Source of the DNA: Flavobacteriales bacterium
GTDB lineage: Bacteria > Bacteroidota > Bacteroidia > Flavobacteriales_D > Parvicellaceae
Length of the DNA stretch: 51,135 bases
Assembly: GCA_018401455.1 (NCBI GenBank)
Contig: JAGYKU010000014.1
Span: forward strand, 1-51,135
Direction of reading: 5' to 3'
The notes beneath the pieces are model-generated. The model saw nothing but the letters and a program-made list of their open reading frames with translations, searched no databases and had not been told where the DNA came from. Below are positions 17,002-25,821 of the stretch, piece by piece. Made by a program: the position numbers and the translations under genes. Position 1 is the first letter of the stretch, and each line of letters opens with the position of its first letter.

Positions 17002-18705
17002 ATGAATAATAAGATTAAAAGTATTGCGCTTGCATCAGCCGTAACAGGGGGAATGTTTTTAGGGAGTTGTACTCTAGTTAAAGACTTAGACTACAAGGTT
17101 CTTGAAGATCCATTGGAAATGCACGGAGATGAAGTGAAATTAAAAATGACAGCTACGTTTGTCGAAAAAGGTTTAAACAAAAAAGCGATTGTTGAAGTTA
17201 CTCCTATCTTCATCTGTAAAGATGGCACTGAAATTCCATTTGACACAAGAACTTTCCAAGGAGAAAAAGCTGCTGGAAACGGTGAGGTAATTACTAAAGC
17301 TGGAAAAACAATTACATACGAAAGCACTAGAGCTTACCAAGCTTGTATGGAAGAAGGTGAAGTTGTAATCAAAATACTTCCTAAAAAAGGAACAAAAGAA
17401 AAAGATGTTATCATGACTGATAAGATTGCTGATGGAACTATCATCACACCTTATTTGATTCAATTAGATGACCAAGTAATTGCTTGTGAAGATAATTTTA
17501 AAAGAATTACTCCAGAATCTACTGAGGCAACAATAAATTATGATAAAGCTAAATTTAATGTTAAAGCTTCTGAATTAAAACAAGATGATATCAAAGCTTA
17601 CGAAGCATTTATTATTGATGCTCAAACAAACGTAAGAAGAGAGTTAAAAGGCGTTAACATTATGTCTTATGCTTCTCCAGAGGGTGAAATCGACAAAAAC
17701 GCTACACTTGCTGAAGATAGAGCAAAATCTGCAAATGAGTATTTGAACAACTTTTACAAAAAATCTAAATTAGAAATGCCTGCTGGGTTTGTTACTCAAA
17801 CTCCTAAAGGTGAAGATTGGGATGGATTCAAAAAAGAAGTTGAAAAAACAACTCACGAAGACAAAGAGTTAATATTGAGAGTTTTGGAAATGACTTCTGA
17901 CTTGAACAAAAGAGAGCAAGACATCAGAAATATGGCTAAAACATATACTTTCTTAGAAAAAAATGTTTTACCACAATTGAGAAGATCTCAAATGACATTA
18001 AACTACGACAAAGTTGGATACAGTGATGATGAGTTAAAACAACTTTCTAAAACTAATCCTGATACTTTAAATGTAGAAGAGTTATTGTTTACTGCAACTT
18101 TGGTTGATGACTTAAACGAACAATTAAGAATTTACAAAGAAGCAGAAAGATTGTTTGCAAATGACCATAGAGTAATCAACAATGTTGGATACATCTTATA
18201 TTTACAAAATGATGTAGATGGTGCTAAAGCAAAATTTGAAAAAGCTTACGGAATTCAAGAAGATGCTAAAGTAGCAAATAACTTAGGTGCTGTTGCTCAT
18301 ATGCAAGGAGATAGAGCGAAAGCTGCTGAGTTATTTACAAAAGCTGGTGGAGCTCCTGAAACGCAATACAACTTAGGTTTGATTGCTATTCAAGAAGGAA
18401 AATACGGTGAAGCTTTAGAGAAAATGGGAAGTAACAAAACTTTCAACGTTGCTCTTGGTAAAGTATTGAACGGAGAGAAAGATGCTGCTGGAGGAATTAT
18501 CGATGCTAGTACTGAAGCTGATGCTGCTTACAGTTTTTACTTAAAAGCAATTATCGCTGCTAGATCTGATAACGCTTCTGATTTAGTTTCTAACTTGACT
18601 AAAGCAATCCAAAAAGATGCTGCATTCAAGTCAAAAGCGGCTAAAGATGCTGAGTTTATCAAATTTAGAGACAATGCAGAATTCAAAGCTGCTGCAGGAT
18701 TGTAA
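17002..18705 (+). CDS. TPR-containing outer-membrane lipoprotein
   Basis: A 567-residue predicted lipoprotein. The lipobox LGSC puts the lipidated cysteine at residue 23. Residues about 25-190 are beta-rich with no named domain. Residues about 190-260 carry an OmpA-like stretch (NIMSYASPEGEIDKN, then LAEDRAKSANEYL). Residues about 360-500 contain TPR-like helices (YILYLQNDVDGAKAKFEKAY, AAELFTKAGGAPETQYNLG). Strong lysine/alanine codon bias and a tight promoter and terminator suggest high expression. Similar lipoproteins are common in Bacteroidota; a cell-envelope scaffolding role is only inferred. Confidence 0.85.
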   Translation: MNNKIKSIALASAVTGGMFLGSCTLVKDLDYKVLEDPLEMHGDEVKLKMTATFVEKGLNKKAIVEVTPIFICKDGTEIPFDTRTFQGEKAAGNGEVITKAGKTITYESTRAYQACMEEGEVVIKILPKKGTKEKDVIMTDKIADGTIITPYLIQLDDQVIACEDNFKRITPESTEATINYDKAKFNVKASELKQDDIKAYEAFIIDAQTNVRRELKGVNIMSYASPEGEIDKNATLAEDRAKSANEYLNNFYKKSKLEMPAGFVTQTPKGEDWDGFKKEVEKTTHEDKELILRVLEMTSDLNKREQDIRNMAKTYTFLEKNVLPQLRRSQMTLNYDKVGYSDDELKQLSKTNPDTLNVEELLFTATLVDDLNEQLRIYKEAERLFANDHRVINNVGYILYLQNDVDGAKAKFEKAYGIQEDAKVANNLGAVAHMQGDRAKAAELFTKAGGAPETQYNLGLIAIQEGKYGEALEKMGSNKTFNVALGKVLNGEKDAAGGIIDASTEADAAYSFYLKAIIAARSDNASDLVSNLTKAIQKDAAFKSKAAKDAEFIKFRDNAEFKAAAGL

Positions 18706-18738
18706 TTTTAAAAAAACAAATTAATATATAGTTGGAAA

Positions 18739-18768
18739 AGACGCTTCAAATGAAGCGTCTTTTTTTTT
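18739..18768 (+). terminator. Rho-independent terminator of the lipoprotein gene
   Basis: A perfect 10-bp stem (AGACGCTTCA and TGAAGCGTCT), a 2-base AA loop (in practice a slightly larger loop) and eight T residues, 33 bases after the stop codon. Confidence 0.92.
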
Positions 18769-18991
18769 ACTGAAATTTCCCTCAATAAAAATTAGAAAAA
18801 CAAAATACGGATAAGAACTTCAAAATCTTCTAACAAATATTTTACTTTTTGAAGTCACTTTAAGTAATTTTTTAAATCGAATTTTAAAAAAAATACACTT
18901 TCCTACATCAAAAACAACCATTAAATGATTTATTTATTGGTGTATGAATAATTTTTTTTAATTTGGCGGTCTGAATAAAGATAGTATATAT

Positions 18992-18999
18992 TATCTTCG
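18992..18999 (+). promoter_or_regulatory. -7 element upstream of the ExbB operon
   Basis: TATCTTCG followed by CAT, identical over 11 bases to the -7 region of the upstream lipoprotein gene, 45 bases before the ATG. A TTTG at 18962-18965 is at 26 bases, longer than ideal. The remainder of the 339-base gap holds the terminator and otherwise featureless AT-rich DNA. Confidence 0.5.
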
Positions 19000-19044
19000 C
19001 ATCAAATAAATTTGAAATTAAATAAAGAACATTAATTTAAAACT

Positions 19045-19914
19045 ATGAAAAAGGTATTAACATTGTTAGCAGTATCAGGTCTATTGTCAATAGGAAGTGT
19101 AAGTTTGTCTCACGCACAAGACGCTATGGTTGACTCAACAGCAATCGCAGATTCTATTGCTCAAGTAGAAACAGAAGCAGCTGCATTAGCAGCAGAAGAA
19201 GAAGAAGCAAAAGCAAAAGCTGACGCAGATGCTGCGACAAAATTAAAAGCAGATGCTGAAGCAGGAGAAAAAGAAGCGGATTTTGACATGATTCAAACTT
19301 TAAAAGTAAAGTTTATTGAAGGTGATCCTCGATTTATGTCTTTGGTATTAATCTGTTTGATTATTGGTTTGGCATTGGCAATCGAAAGAATCATCTACCT
19401 TACTATGGCAACTACTAATAATAAGAAATTAGTATTGAAAGTAGAAGAAGCACTTAATTCTGGAGGAATCGAAGCAGCAAAAGAAGTTTGTAGAAACACA
19501 AGAGGTCCAGTAGCATCTATTTTCTACCAAGGATTAGACAGAAGTGAAGAAGGTATAGATGTGGTTGAAAAATCAGTTATATCTTATGGTGGTGTTCAAA
19601 TGGGACAATTAGAAAAAGGTTTGCCTTGGATTGGTTTGATGATTGCTTTAGCGCCAATGCTTGGGTTCATGGGAACAGTAATCGGGATGATTCAAACGTT
19701 CGATTTGATTGCTGCAACTGGTGAAGCTGATCCAAAAGATATGGCAGCGGGGATTAAATTAGCCTTGATTACTACTGTATCTGGTCTTGTGGTTGCGATT
19801 ATTCTTCAAATCTTCTATAATTATATTGTTTCTAAAATTGATTCAATTGTAAATGAGATGGAAGATGCTTCTATCAGTTTGATTGACGTGTTGGTAAAAC
19901 ACAGCAGAAAATAA
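19045..19914 (+). CDS. MotA/TolQ/ExbB proton channel family protein
   Basis: The proton-channel subunit of a TonB/Tol-type energiser in the inner membrane. The 289 residues start with a signal-like segment (about 1-24, ending SHAQ), then an Ala/Glu/Lys-rich, likely coiled region (about 30-80). Three transmembrane segments follow (about 98-118, 195-222, 238-262), with the family signature GTVIGMIQTF after LGFMG. The gene is first in an operon with an unknown membrane protein and two ExbD genes. It is longer than E. coli ExbB because of the periplasmic-type N-terminal extension. Confidence 0.93.
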   Translation: MKKVLTLLAVSGLLSIGSVSLSHAQDAMVDSTAIADSIAQVETEAAALAAEEEEAKAKADADAATKLKADAEAGEKEADFDMIQTLKVKFIEGDPRFMSLVLICLIIGLALAIERIIYLTMATTNNKKLVLKVEEALNSGGIEAAKEVCRNTRGPVASIFYQGLDRSEEGIDVVEKSVISYGGVQMGQLEKGLPWIGLMIALAPMLGFMGTVIGMIQTFDLIAATGEADPKDMAAGIKLALITTVSGLVVAIILQIFYNYIVSKIDSIVNEMEDASISLIDVLVKHSRK

Positions 19915-19976
19915 TTTGAATTAATATTGTATTAACTTTATTGTGTTTCGACAATAAAATCAAATAAATTCACGAT

Positions 19977-20588
19977 ATGAATGATAAAATAATAAATATA
20001 GGTTCAAAAGCATTATTACTCATTATAGTAGTAGTTGGAGTTGTGATTTCAAGTATTATTATGAGTTATGGAAACCCTTCATTTATGAATGAGGAAGAAG
20101 TAAATGCACTTGGAATGGAGATGGTAAAAAGTCAAAACTTAGATCCAACTCAATATACTCAAGAGGAAATCAATGAAATTATCAGAGAAACTGGTAAAAC
20201 TAAGAAAGATGAACTTTCCGCTGAGCAAGGAGATAAAGTAGTTTCTGTAACAAACTTTACTCTTATTGTAATGTTAATAGCAGTATTCCTTATTTTCTTG
20301 GGTGTAGTTCTTGGTTTGATAGGTTCTCCTAAAGAATATATAGTAGGAATAATAGGAGCTGTAGTTTTTGTAGTTCTAATAGTAGTTATTTACAATATTG
20401 CAGGTGTGGACGTCCCAAATACTTTGAGTTCGGCTGAAGCAGCTAAATTGCAACCTGGACAAGAGGCATTATTTACTGGTGCTAACTGGAAATTAGCAGG
20501 AACTGCAATGATTAGCATGATTTTTTTAATTGCATTAGCAGCGGTTTCAATTATAGGAAGTGAAGTTTACAAAATTGTTAAAGGATAA
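19977..20588 (+). CDS. Unknown 4-TM membrane protein in the ExbB/ExbD operon
   Basis: A 203-residue protein with hydrophobic segments at about 11-30, 92-114, 120-144 and 175-198, and a charged stretch between the first two (about 35-85). No catalytic motif is visible. It lies 62 bases after the ExbB-like gene and 15 before the first ExbD, so it is probably co-transcribed. A role as an accessory subunit of the proton-channel complex is inferred from position only. Confidence 0.85.
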   Translation: MNDKIINIGSKALLLIIVVVGVVISSIIMSYGNPSFMNEEEVNALGMEMVKSQNLDPTQYTQEEINEIIRETGKTKKDELSAEQGDKVVSVTNFTLIVMLIAVFLIFLGVVLGLIGSPKEYIVGIIGAVVFVVLIVVIYNIAGVDVPNTLSSAEAAKLQPGQEALFTGANWKLAGTAMISMIFLIALAAVSIIGSEVYKIVKG

Positions 20589-20603
20589 TAATAACCTTAA
20601 GTA

Positions 20604-21326
20604 ATGGCAAAAAGAGAAATAGAAGAAATAAATGCGAGTTCGATGGCTGATATCGCCTTCTTACTTTTGGTGTTCTTCTTGGTAACATCTACTTTTTTGA
20701 AAGATAAAGTTTTGGATGAACGTTTACCTCAAAAGACTGAACAAGAAGGAGTAAAGATAAAACCATATAATGTTTTAGAAATTCTTGCCAACAAGAATGA
20801 TTTAATTATGGTGGAAAACGAATTCTTTATTACTGAAGGAAATGAAGTTGAGGAAATCTCTGAATATGTACAAAAATTTTACATTCACCCTGCTAGCGAA
20901 AGTGAAGTATTATGGCCTAAAGTATATTTAATTACGGAACAACAAAGCAAGGATTCTGTAGCAGCTCTTGAAGCAAGATTAGCTTCTGACCCTGAAAATG
21001 AAAGGCTTAAATTAGATTTAAATACTTGGAGTAAAAGGTTGGCAACTAGCCAAGTTCTAGGAGGTTCTTACAACGAAATCAGTGAGAAAGCAGTAATTGC
21101 TATATCATTGGATAATACTACAAAATACGAAACATACATTAAGGTATTAGATGGTATTTTATCTGGATTGACCAAGATGAGAAATGATTTGTGTCAAGAG
21201 AAATTTCAAAGAGATTATACTTCCTTGAGTAAAGAAATAGATGAAGAAAAAGCAATAATGGAAGCAATAGAAATGGTATATCCAAAAAGGATATTCAAAG
21301 CCAAAGGTATTGCAGCTGCTGAATAA
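20604..21326 (+). CDS. ExbD/TolR family biopolymer transport protein (long form)
   Basis: The periplasmic stator-like partner of ExbB. The N-terminal transmembrane helix holds the essential proton-binding aspartate D16 in SSMADIAFLLLVFFLV. At 240 residues it is clearly longer than typical ExbD (about 140); the extra length is a charged, helix-prone middle (about 110-150) and C-terminal region. The first periplasmic segment has the usual LPQK motif after the membrane helix. It lies 15 bases after the unknown membrane gene and 18 before the second ExbD. Confidence 0.92.
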   Translation: MAKREIEEINASSMADIAFLLLVFFLVTSTFLKDKVLDERLPQKTEQEGVKIKPYNVLEILANKNDLIMVENEFFITEGNEVEEISEYVQKFYIHPASESEVLWPKVYLITEQQSKDSVAALEARLASDPENERLKLDLNTWSKRLATSQVLGGSYNEISEKAVIAISLDNTTKYETYIKVLDGILSGLTKMRNDLCQEKFQRDYTSLSKEIDEEKAIMEAIEMVYPKRIFKAKGIAAAE

Positions 21327-21344
21327 TTTTAAACAAACAGTATT

Positions 21345-21815
21345 ATGTCAAAGTTTTCAAAAGGTAAAAAAAGAAAAGATCCTGCTATATCTACAGCAGC
21401 ATTGCCTGATATTGTATTTATGTTACTTTTCTTCTTTATGGTGACAACAAAACCTAAAAAGGATTTTAGTTATGTAATGCTTAAAGAACCTAAAGCATTC
21501 GAAACAGAAGAATTGAAAAAGAATGATAAATCTATCTTGTATGCGATTGGTAAACCAAAAAATAAAGCACTTGGTGAAACGTACAGAGTTTGGGTAGATG
21601 ATGCTTTGGTAGAAAAACAAGGTCAAATTACTTCTTATTTGTATGAACTAAAACAAAAAGAAGAATACGCAACCAAATGGTACAAAGAAGTAATCAATTT
21701 ATTTAAAATAGATAAAGATGCTCCAATGGGATTGGTAAGAGAAATTCAAGAAGAATTGAGAGATCCATCTGTTGAGGCATTGAGAGTACAATATTCAATT
21801 AAAGAAATTAAATAG
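21345..21815 (+). CDS. ExbD/TolR family biopolymer transport protein (short form)
   Basis: A second ExbD of 156 residues. The basic N-terminus (KFSKGKKRKD) precedes a single membrane helix with the conserved aspartate D22 in ALPDIVFMLLFFFMVTT. Paired ExbD genes after one ExbB are common in Bacteroidota and suggest a hetero-ExbD complex. No tonB is in this window. The operon ends at a terminator 22 bases downstream. Confidence 0.92.
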   Translation: MSKFSKGKKRKDPAISTAALPDIVFMLLFFFMVTTKPKKDFSYVMLKEPKAFETEELKKNDKSILYAIGKPKNKALGETYRVWVDDALVEKQGQITSYLYELKQKEEYATKWYKEVINLFKIDKDAPMGLVREIQEELRDPSVEALRVQYSIKEIK

Positions 21816-21837
21816 AATACACTACGTTATATTTATT

Positions 21838-21868
21838 AGGTCAATCCAAAAGGTTGACCTTTTTTATT
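21838..21868 (+). terminator. Terminator of the ExbB/ExbD operon
   Basis: A 7-bp stem AGGTCAA/TTGACCT with a 9-base loop and a T-rich tail, between the second exbD stop and the start of the MazG-like gene only 10 bases later. Confidence 0.75.
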
Positions 21869-21877
21869 TAAAAGAAA

Positions 21878-22285
21878 ATGGAAAAAAAGAAACTTACTCT
21901 ACAAGATTGTATCAATCACGTGGCTACTTTTCATAATGCATTCGGCATTGGAAATGAATCTGAACCTATAGGTGAAGTTGACTCGAATACATATATGCTT
22001 CGTTATAAATTAATGCGAGAGGAAAACGAAGAGTATTTGGAAGCTGCTCAAAATGGTGATTTAACAGAAATTGCTGATGCGTGTGGTGATATGCTGTATA
22101 TTTTGTGCGGAACGCTCTTAAAACACGGTTTACAACACAAAATCGAAGAAGTTTTTGAAGAAATTCAAAGAAGTAATATGAGTAAATTGGACAAAGATGG
22201 AAACCCCATTTACAGAGAAGATGGTAAGGTATTGAAATCTGATCAATATTTCAAGCCAGATATTAAGACGATACTTGAAAAGTAA
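21878..22285 (+). CDS. MazG-like nucleotide pyrophosphohydrolase
   Basis: A 135-residue all-alpha NTP-PPase superfamily protein. The metal-binding pattern is visible: REENEEYLEA at about 49-58 and EIADACGDMLY at about 65-75 (EExxE...ExxD). Such enzymes hydrolyse (deoxy)nucleoside triphosphates or phosphoribosyl-ATP to monophosphate and pyrophosphate; the substrate here is not predictable. The C-terminal half contains NMSKLDKDGNPIYREDGKV, a segment typical of this subgroup. It is separated from the ExbD operon by a terminator and converges on the OmpA-family gene. Confidence 0.88.
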   Translation: MEKKKLTLQDCINHVATFHNAFGIGNESEPIGEVDSNTYMLRYKLMREENEEYLEAAQNGDLTEIADACGDMLYILCGTLLKHGLQHKIEEVFEEIQRSNMSKLDKDGNPIYREDGKVLKSDQYFKPDIKTILEK

Positions 22286-22300
22286 ACCGTAAATTCAAGT

Positions 22301-24844
22301 TTAAAGCACTTTAATCTCAACTCTTCTGTTCACTTCATTTTCTTCCTCACTACATTGGTTCCATTTCACGCAGCCGTTTAGGATTTGCGTTTCACCATAA
22401 CCTTTAGCCACAATTCTAGAACCTTTGATGCCTTTTTTGATTAAGTAAGACTTACATCTTTCCGCTCTTCTTTGGGATAAATCTAAGTTGAAATCATCCT
22501 TTCCTACAGCATCTGTATGAGCACTTAACTCTATTTTTACGTTAGGGTTTTCATTGAGGAAATCTACAATATTATCTAAAATTTTGTAGGACTCCTCCTG
22601 TGGGCTTGAACGTGCAAAATCAAAATAGATATTGTTCACTCTGATTACGTTGTCTTTTTCTCCTTTTGCTTTCATCTCAAATGGATTCATCATCGCAATG
22701 ATTTCATCACGCTTAGATTTATCCGAAATAGCAGGGATAATAAACTCTTGTTTTTCGAATCCATTTTTGTCAAATTCTACTTTGTATTCTTTGTTAGGAT
22801 CGATGTCAAAAGACCATTTACCATCATTTCCAGTAGTTACAGAATTTACAGGAATCCATTTACCTCCGACATTTTCAAAAAGATTAACTTTTACACCTTC
22901 TACCGGTTTTTCTGTGATTTTGTCCAATACAATACCTGCCAAAATATTGTTGTTATCACCATCATTGAGCGTTACTTTTTTCAAAGCATCAATTTGATCT
23001 TCTCTTTGCTTGAAATTTGTTCCGTCATAATTCGAAACTGTATAGTTTTTAGAACCCAATTCAGGATGTTTGAAACTCACTTCATATTTTTTGTCTGGAT
23101 CCACTTCAAAGCCCCATTTTCCATCATCAACAGTCGTCATTTTATTGACAAGTTTCTTGTTTCCGTTCACATCAATTTCGTTTAACATCACTTCTACACC
23201 CGCAATTGGATTACCAGTTTGAGCATACTCCACAATTCCATCAATATATTTGGAAACAGGATCTAAACTTAAATTCTTGAGTCCATCGATTGTTTCATCT
23301 CTATAACCACCTTCATCATCCCTGATAGAAGGAATCACTTTGTTTTGGTTAGCAAAATCGGGGTGAATAAAGTTTACTTTGTAAGTTTCATTAGGATCAA
23401 TTTCAAATTGCCAAGCACCATCGTCTTTGGTAACCATTTTGTCCACCAAATTCCATTCGTCATTATCGTCTTTTTGAAGCAATTGAACTTCCACACCAGC
23501 GATGGTTTCTTGTGTTTCGTCATTTTTTACAACACCAGATATAATTTGAAAAGGATTGTTGTCATAAAAATAATACACCAAATCATACCCGTGTGTTCCT
23601 TCTCTATTGGTCGAAAAATATCCATTCGTTCCTTCTTCACTAATGATAAAGGAAAAGTCGTCTTTAGTACTGTTGAAAGGCTTATTTAAGTTCGTTGGTA
23701 CAGAAAAACCATCCTCATTAATACTACTCACAAAAATATCAAATCCTCCAAACCCAGGATGACCTTTTGAGGAAAAGTACAACCTATTTTTGCTCACATA
23801 AGGATAGGTTTCATCTTCAAAAGTATTCACATTGGGTCCTAGATTGATTGGGCTAGACCAAGTAGAATCATTTATTTTATTGACTTTCCACAAATCAAAA
23901 CCCCCAAATCCACCTTCCATATCCGAAGCAAAGTATAAAATATTGCCATCTTCACTCAAATTTGGAAATACACAATTGAAAGTTTTACCATTAAAGTTAA
24001 GTTCTTTAGCACTTTGCCATTCCCCATCAATTTTTTCAACTTGATAGATTTTAAGAATATTTCTACCGTCCTCAGAAATCGCTAGAGATTCTATTTTTTT
24101 GGGCTTGTATTTTTTTAAATCAGCAGAGTTACTCGAAAAAAGAATTTTATTACCATTATCAAATAAATAAGGTGTTCCTTCATAATAAGGACCATTCAAT
24201 TCTTTTGATAATATCACAGGTGATCCAAAATTTTCAGGACTCGTTTTGTCTATTTGAGCAAGGTCGTAATAAATGGTTTGCTTATCGTATTTGTCATTCT
24301 GTGGGGTTGAAATAATTAACCCTGAATTAGAAAAAGACAACCCTAAACTTCTGCTTCCAGTTTCAATATTTGTTTTTTTGGTTTTCGCAACATCTTTATC
24401 ATTCTGATGGTCGATTCCAAAAGAGACAATTGCGTTGAGTTGCTCCAAACTTGCTTTAGCGTTTTCTCTTTCAGCGTAGGATTGAAAAATAGTTTTGGCT
24501 TCTTCATATTTTCCTTCATTTCTCAATACTTGGGCATATTCGTAAAGGTTTTGAGCATCGTTTTCCTGTTTGTAAGCGAGCAATTCTTTGTAATATACCG
24601 CAGCGTTTTCATAATCAAACAAATGATTATACGTTTTGGCAACCTGCTGTAACATATAGTATTTATTTACGATTACTTTTTCTTCAAGCGCCAATTTGTA
24701 ATAATCTATCGCCTCAATATATTTTCTTTTAGCATAATAATCATCAGCAATATCGAGATATTTTCTTTGACCTAAAACAGAATTTGCCGACAACACAGCA
24801 ATCAACAACACAAATACAATACAAATTTTCTTCATAATTTCCAA
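22301..24844 (-). CDS. PorE-like TPR/PD40/OmpA family protein
   Basis: An 847-residue exported protein: signal peptide (about 1-25; the ATG at codon 4 is an alternative start), TPR-like helices (about 27-130), a PD40/WD40-like beta-propeller (about 165-430, with repeated FASDMEGGFGGFDLW and YFSSKGHPGFGGFDIF motifs), three carboxypeptidase-regulatory-like repeats (from about 440, 545 and 640) and an OmpA peptidoglycan-binding domain (about 735-847, with SAHTDAVG and LSQRRAERC). This order matches PorE of P. gingivalis, which links the T9SS to peptidoglycan. It follows the PorP/SprF gene after 29 bases. Confidence 0.9.
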   Translation of the reverse strand: MEIMKKICIVFVLLIAVLSANSVLGQRKYLDIADDYYAKRKYIEAIDYYKLALEEKVIVNKYYMLQQVAKTYNHLFDYENAAVYYKELLAYKQENDAQNLYEYAQVLRNEGKYEEAKTIFQSYAERENAKASLEQLNAIVSFGIDHQNDKDVAKTKKTNIETGSRSLGLSFSNSGLIISTPQNDKYDKQTIYYDLAQIDKTSPENFGSPVILSKELNGPYYEGTPYLFDNGNKILFSSNSADLKKYKPKKIESLAISEDGRNILKIYQVEKIDGEWQSAKELNFNGKTFNCVFPNLSEDGNILYFASDMEGGFGGFDLWKVNKINDSTWSSPINLGPNVNTFEDETYPYVSKNRLYFSSKGHPGFGGFDIFVSSINEDGFSVPTNLNKPFNSTKDDFSFIISEEGTNGYFSTNREGTHGYDLVYYFYDNNPFQIISGVVKNDETQETIAGVEVQLLQKDDNDEWNLVDKMVTKDDGAWQFEIDPNETYKVNFIHPDFANQNKVIPSIRDDEGGYRDETIDGLKNLSLDPVSKYIDGIVEYAQTGNPIAGVEVMLNEIDVNGNKKLVNKMTTVDDGKWGFEVDPDKKYEVSFKHPELGSKNYTVSNYDGTNFKQREDQIDALKKVTLNDGDNNNILAGIVLDKITEKPVEGVKVNLFENVGGKWIPVNSVTTGNDGKWSFDIDPNKEYKVEFDKNGFEKQEFIIPAISDKSKRDEIIAMMNPFEMKAKGEKDNVIRVNNIYFDFARSSPQEESYKILDNIVDFLNENPNVKIELSAHTDAVGKDDFNLDLSQRRAERCKSYLIKKGIKGSRIVAKGYGETQILNGCVKWNQCSEEENEVNRRVEIKVL

Positions 24845-24873
24845 TAAAGTTTCCTCCTCAATAAATATTCTTT

Positions 24874-25803
24874 CTAAAATCTAGGTGCTTCTATAACCGG
24901 CTCAGCCTTTGTGCCTTGAACATTGAAAATAAACATAATTTCGTGGCTTCCAGATGAGTAATTTCCAAGATTGTTCAACGTATAATCGTAAGAATATCCA
25001 AGTCTAAACATTTGGTTGATGCTAAACTGAGCCAACGCTGCAATTTCACCACCCGTTCTGTATGAAAAACCAACTCCATATTTTCTTTGAAACTCTACAA
25101 TCATATTCAAATCCGATTGAATAGGGGCTCCTGAAACTTGTTTGATTAATGTAGAGACATTCAAATTAAAACGTTCGTTCAATTCAAACTTATATCCCGA
25201 ATGCAAGAAAAAGTGCATTTGTGACACGTCAAAAGAAGTTTCACCTTTGAAACCTCCGTTGTTTACAATATCATTGTGAAGTAGATTAGGAATAGCCAAA
25301 CCTACATAAAACTTTCTGGTGTTGTAATACGCTCCAAACTTGAAATTAGGCATAATAATCGTTGGAGAATTCGCTTGAAAAGAAGGGTCAACAATGCCAT
25401 TCGTTTCCACTTCTGAATAGTTACTTTGGTTCATTCTTAAAGTACCAGAAAGCCCAAAACTCAATTTAGACTTCAGTGAAGTTTTGATAGTATAAGCGTA
25501 GTTTCCAGAAATATCTGTCATGTTGTTCACTCCAATTCTATCATTAGACAAAGTAAGTCCGATATTGCTGTTACCATTTCCAATAGGAGAATTGATATTA
25601 AATCCAGCAACTTGGGGAGCGCCATCGAATCCCACCCACTGTGATCTATAAAACAAGGCTCCATTTAAGTTTTCAAATGCACCAACAGAAGCAGGATTAA
25701 TCAATGGATGATGCACCATATACTGCGAAAGATGAAATTGGTTTTGGCCATAAATCATAATCGAAGTACCTAAAACCAGTATAGTTAAAAATAATTTTCT
25801 CAT
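24874..25803 (-). CDS. PorP/SprF family T9SS membrane protein
   Basis: A 309-residue outer-membrane barrel protein with a signal peptide (about 1-19) and the family start QFHLSQYMVHHPLINPASVGAF at about 22-43, then alternating beta strands and a characteristic LGYSYDYTL segment near the end. SprF-type proteins are needed for secretion or anchoring of type B sorted adhesins such as SprB. Its location 18 bases after a giant type B adhesin gene and just before a PorE-like gene supports a dedicated partner role. Confidence 0.93.
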   Translation of the reverse strand: MRKLFLTILVLGTSIMIYGQNQFHLSQYMVHHPLINPASVGAFENLNGALFYRSQWVGFDGAPQVAGFNINSPIGNGNSNIGLTLSNDRIGVNNMTDISGNYAYTIKTSLKSKLSFGLSGTLRMNQSNYSEVETNGIVDPSFQANSPTIIMPNFKFGAYYNTRKFYVGLAIPNLLHNDIVNNGGFKGETSFDVSQMHFFLHSGYKFELNERFNLNVSTLIKQVSGAPIQSDLNMIVEFQRKYGVGFSYRTGGEIAALAQFSINQMFRLGYSYDYTLNNLGNYSSGSHEIMFIFNVQGTKAEPVIEAPRF

Positions 25804-25821
25804 TACAAATATTTTAAATTT

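Noticed and set aside
19938-19959. Inverted repeat TTTATTG/CAATAAA after the ExbB-like gene
   Set aside because: The stem is short and AT-only at its ends and has no T tract, so termination is not supported.
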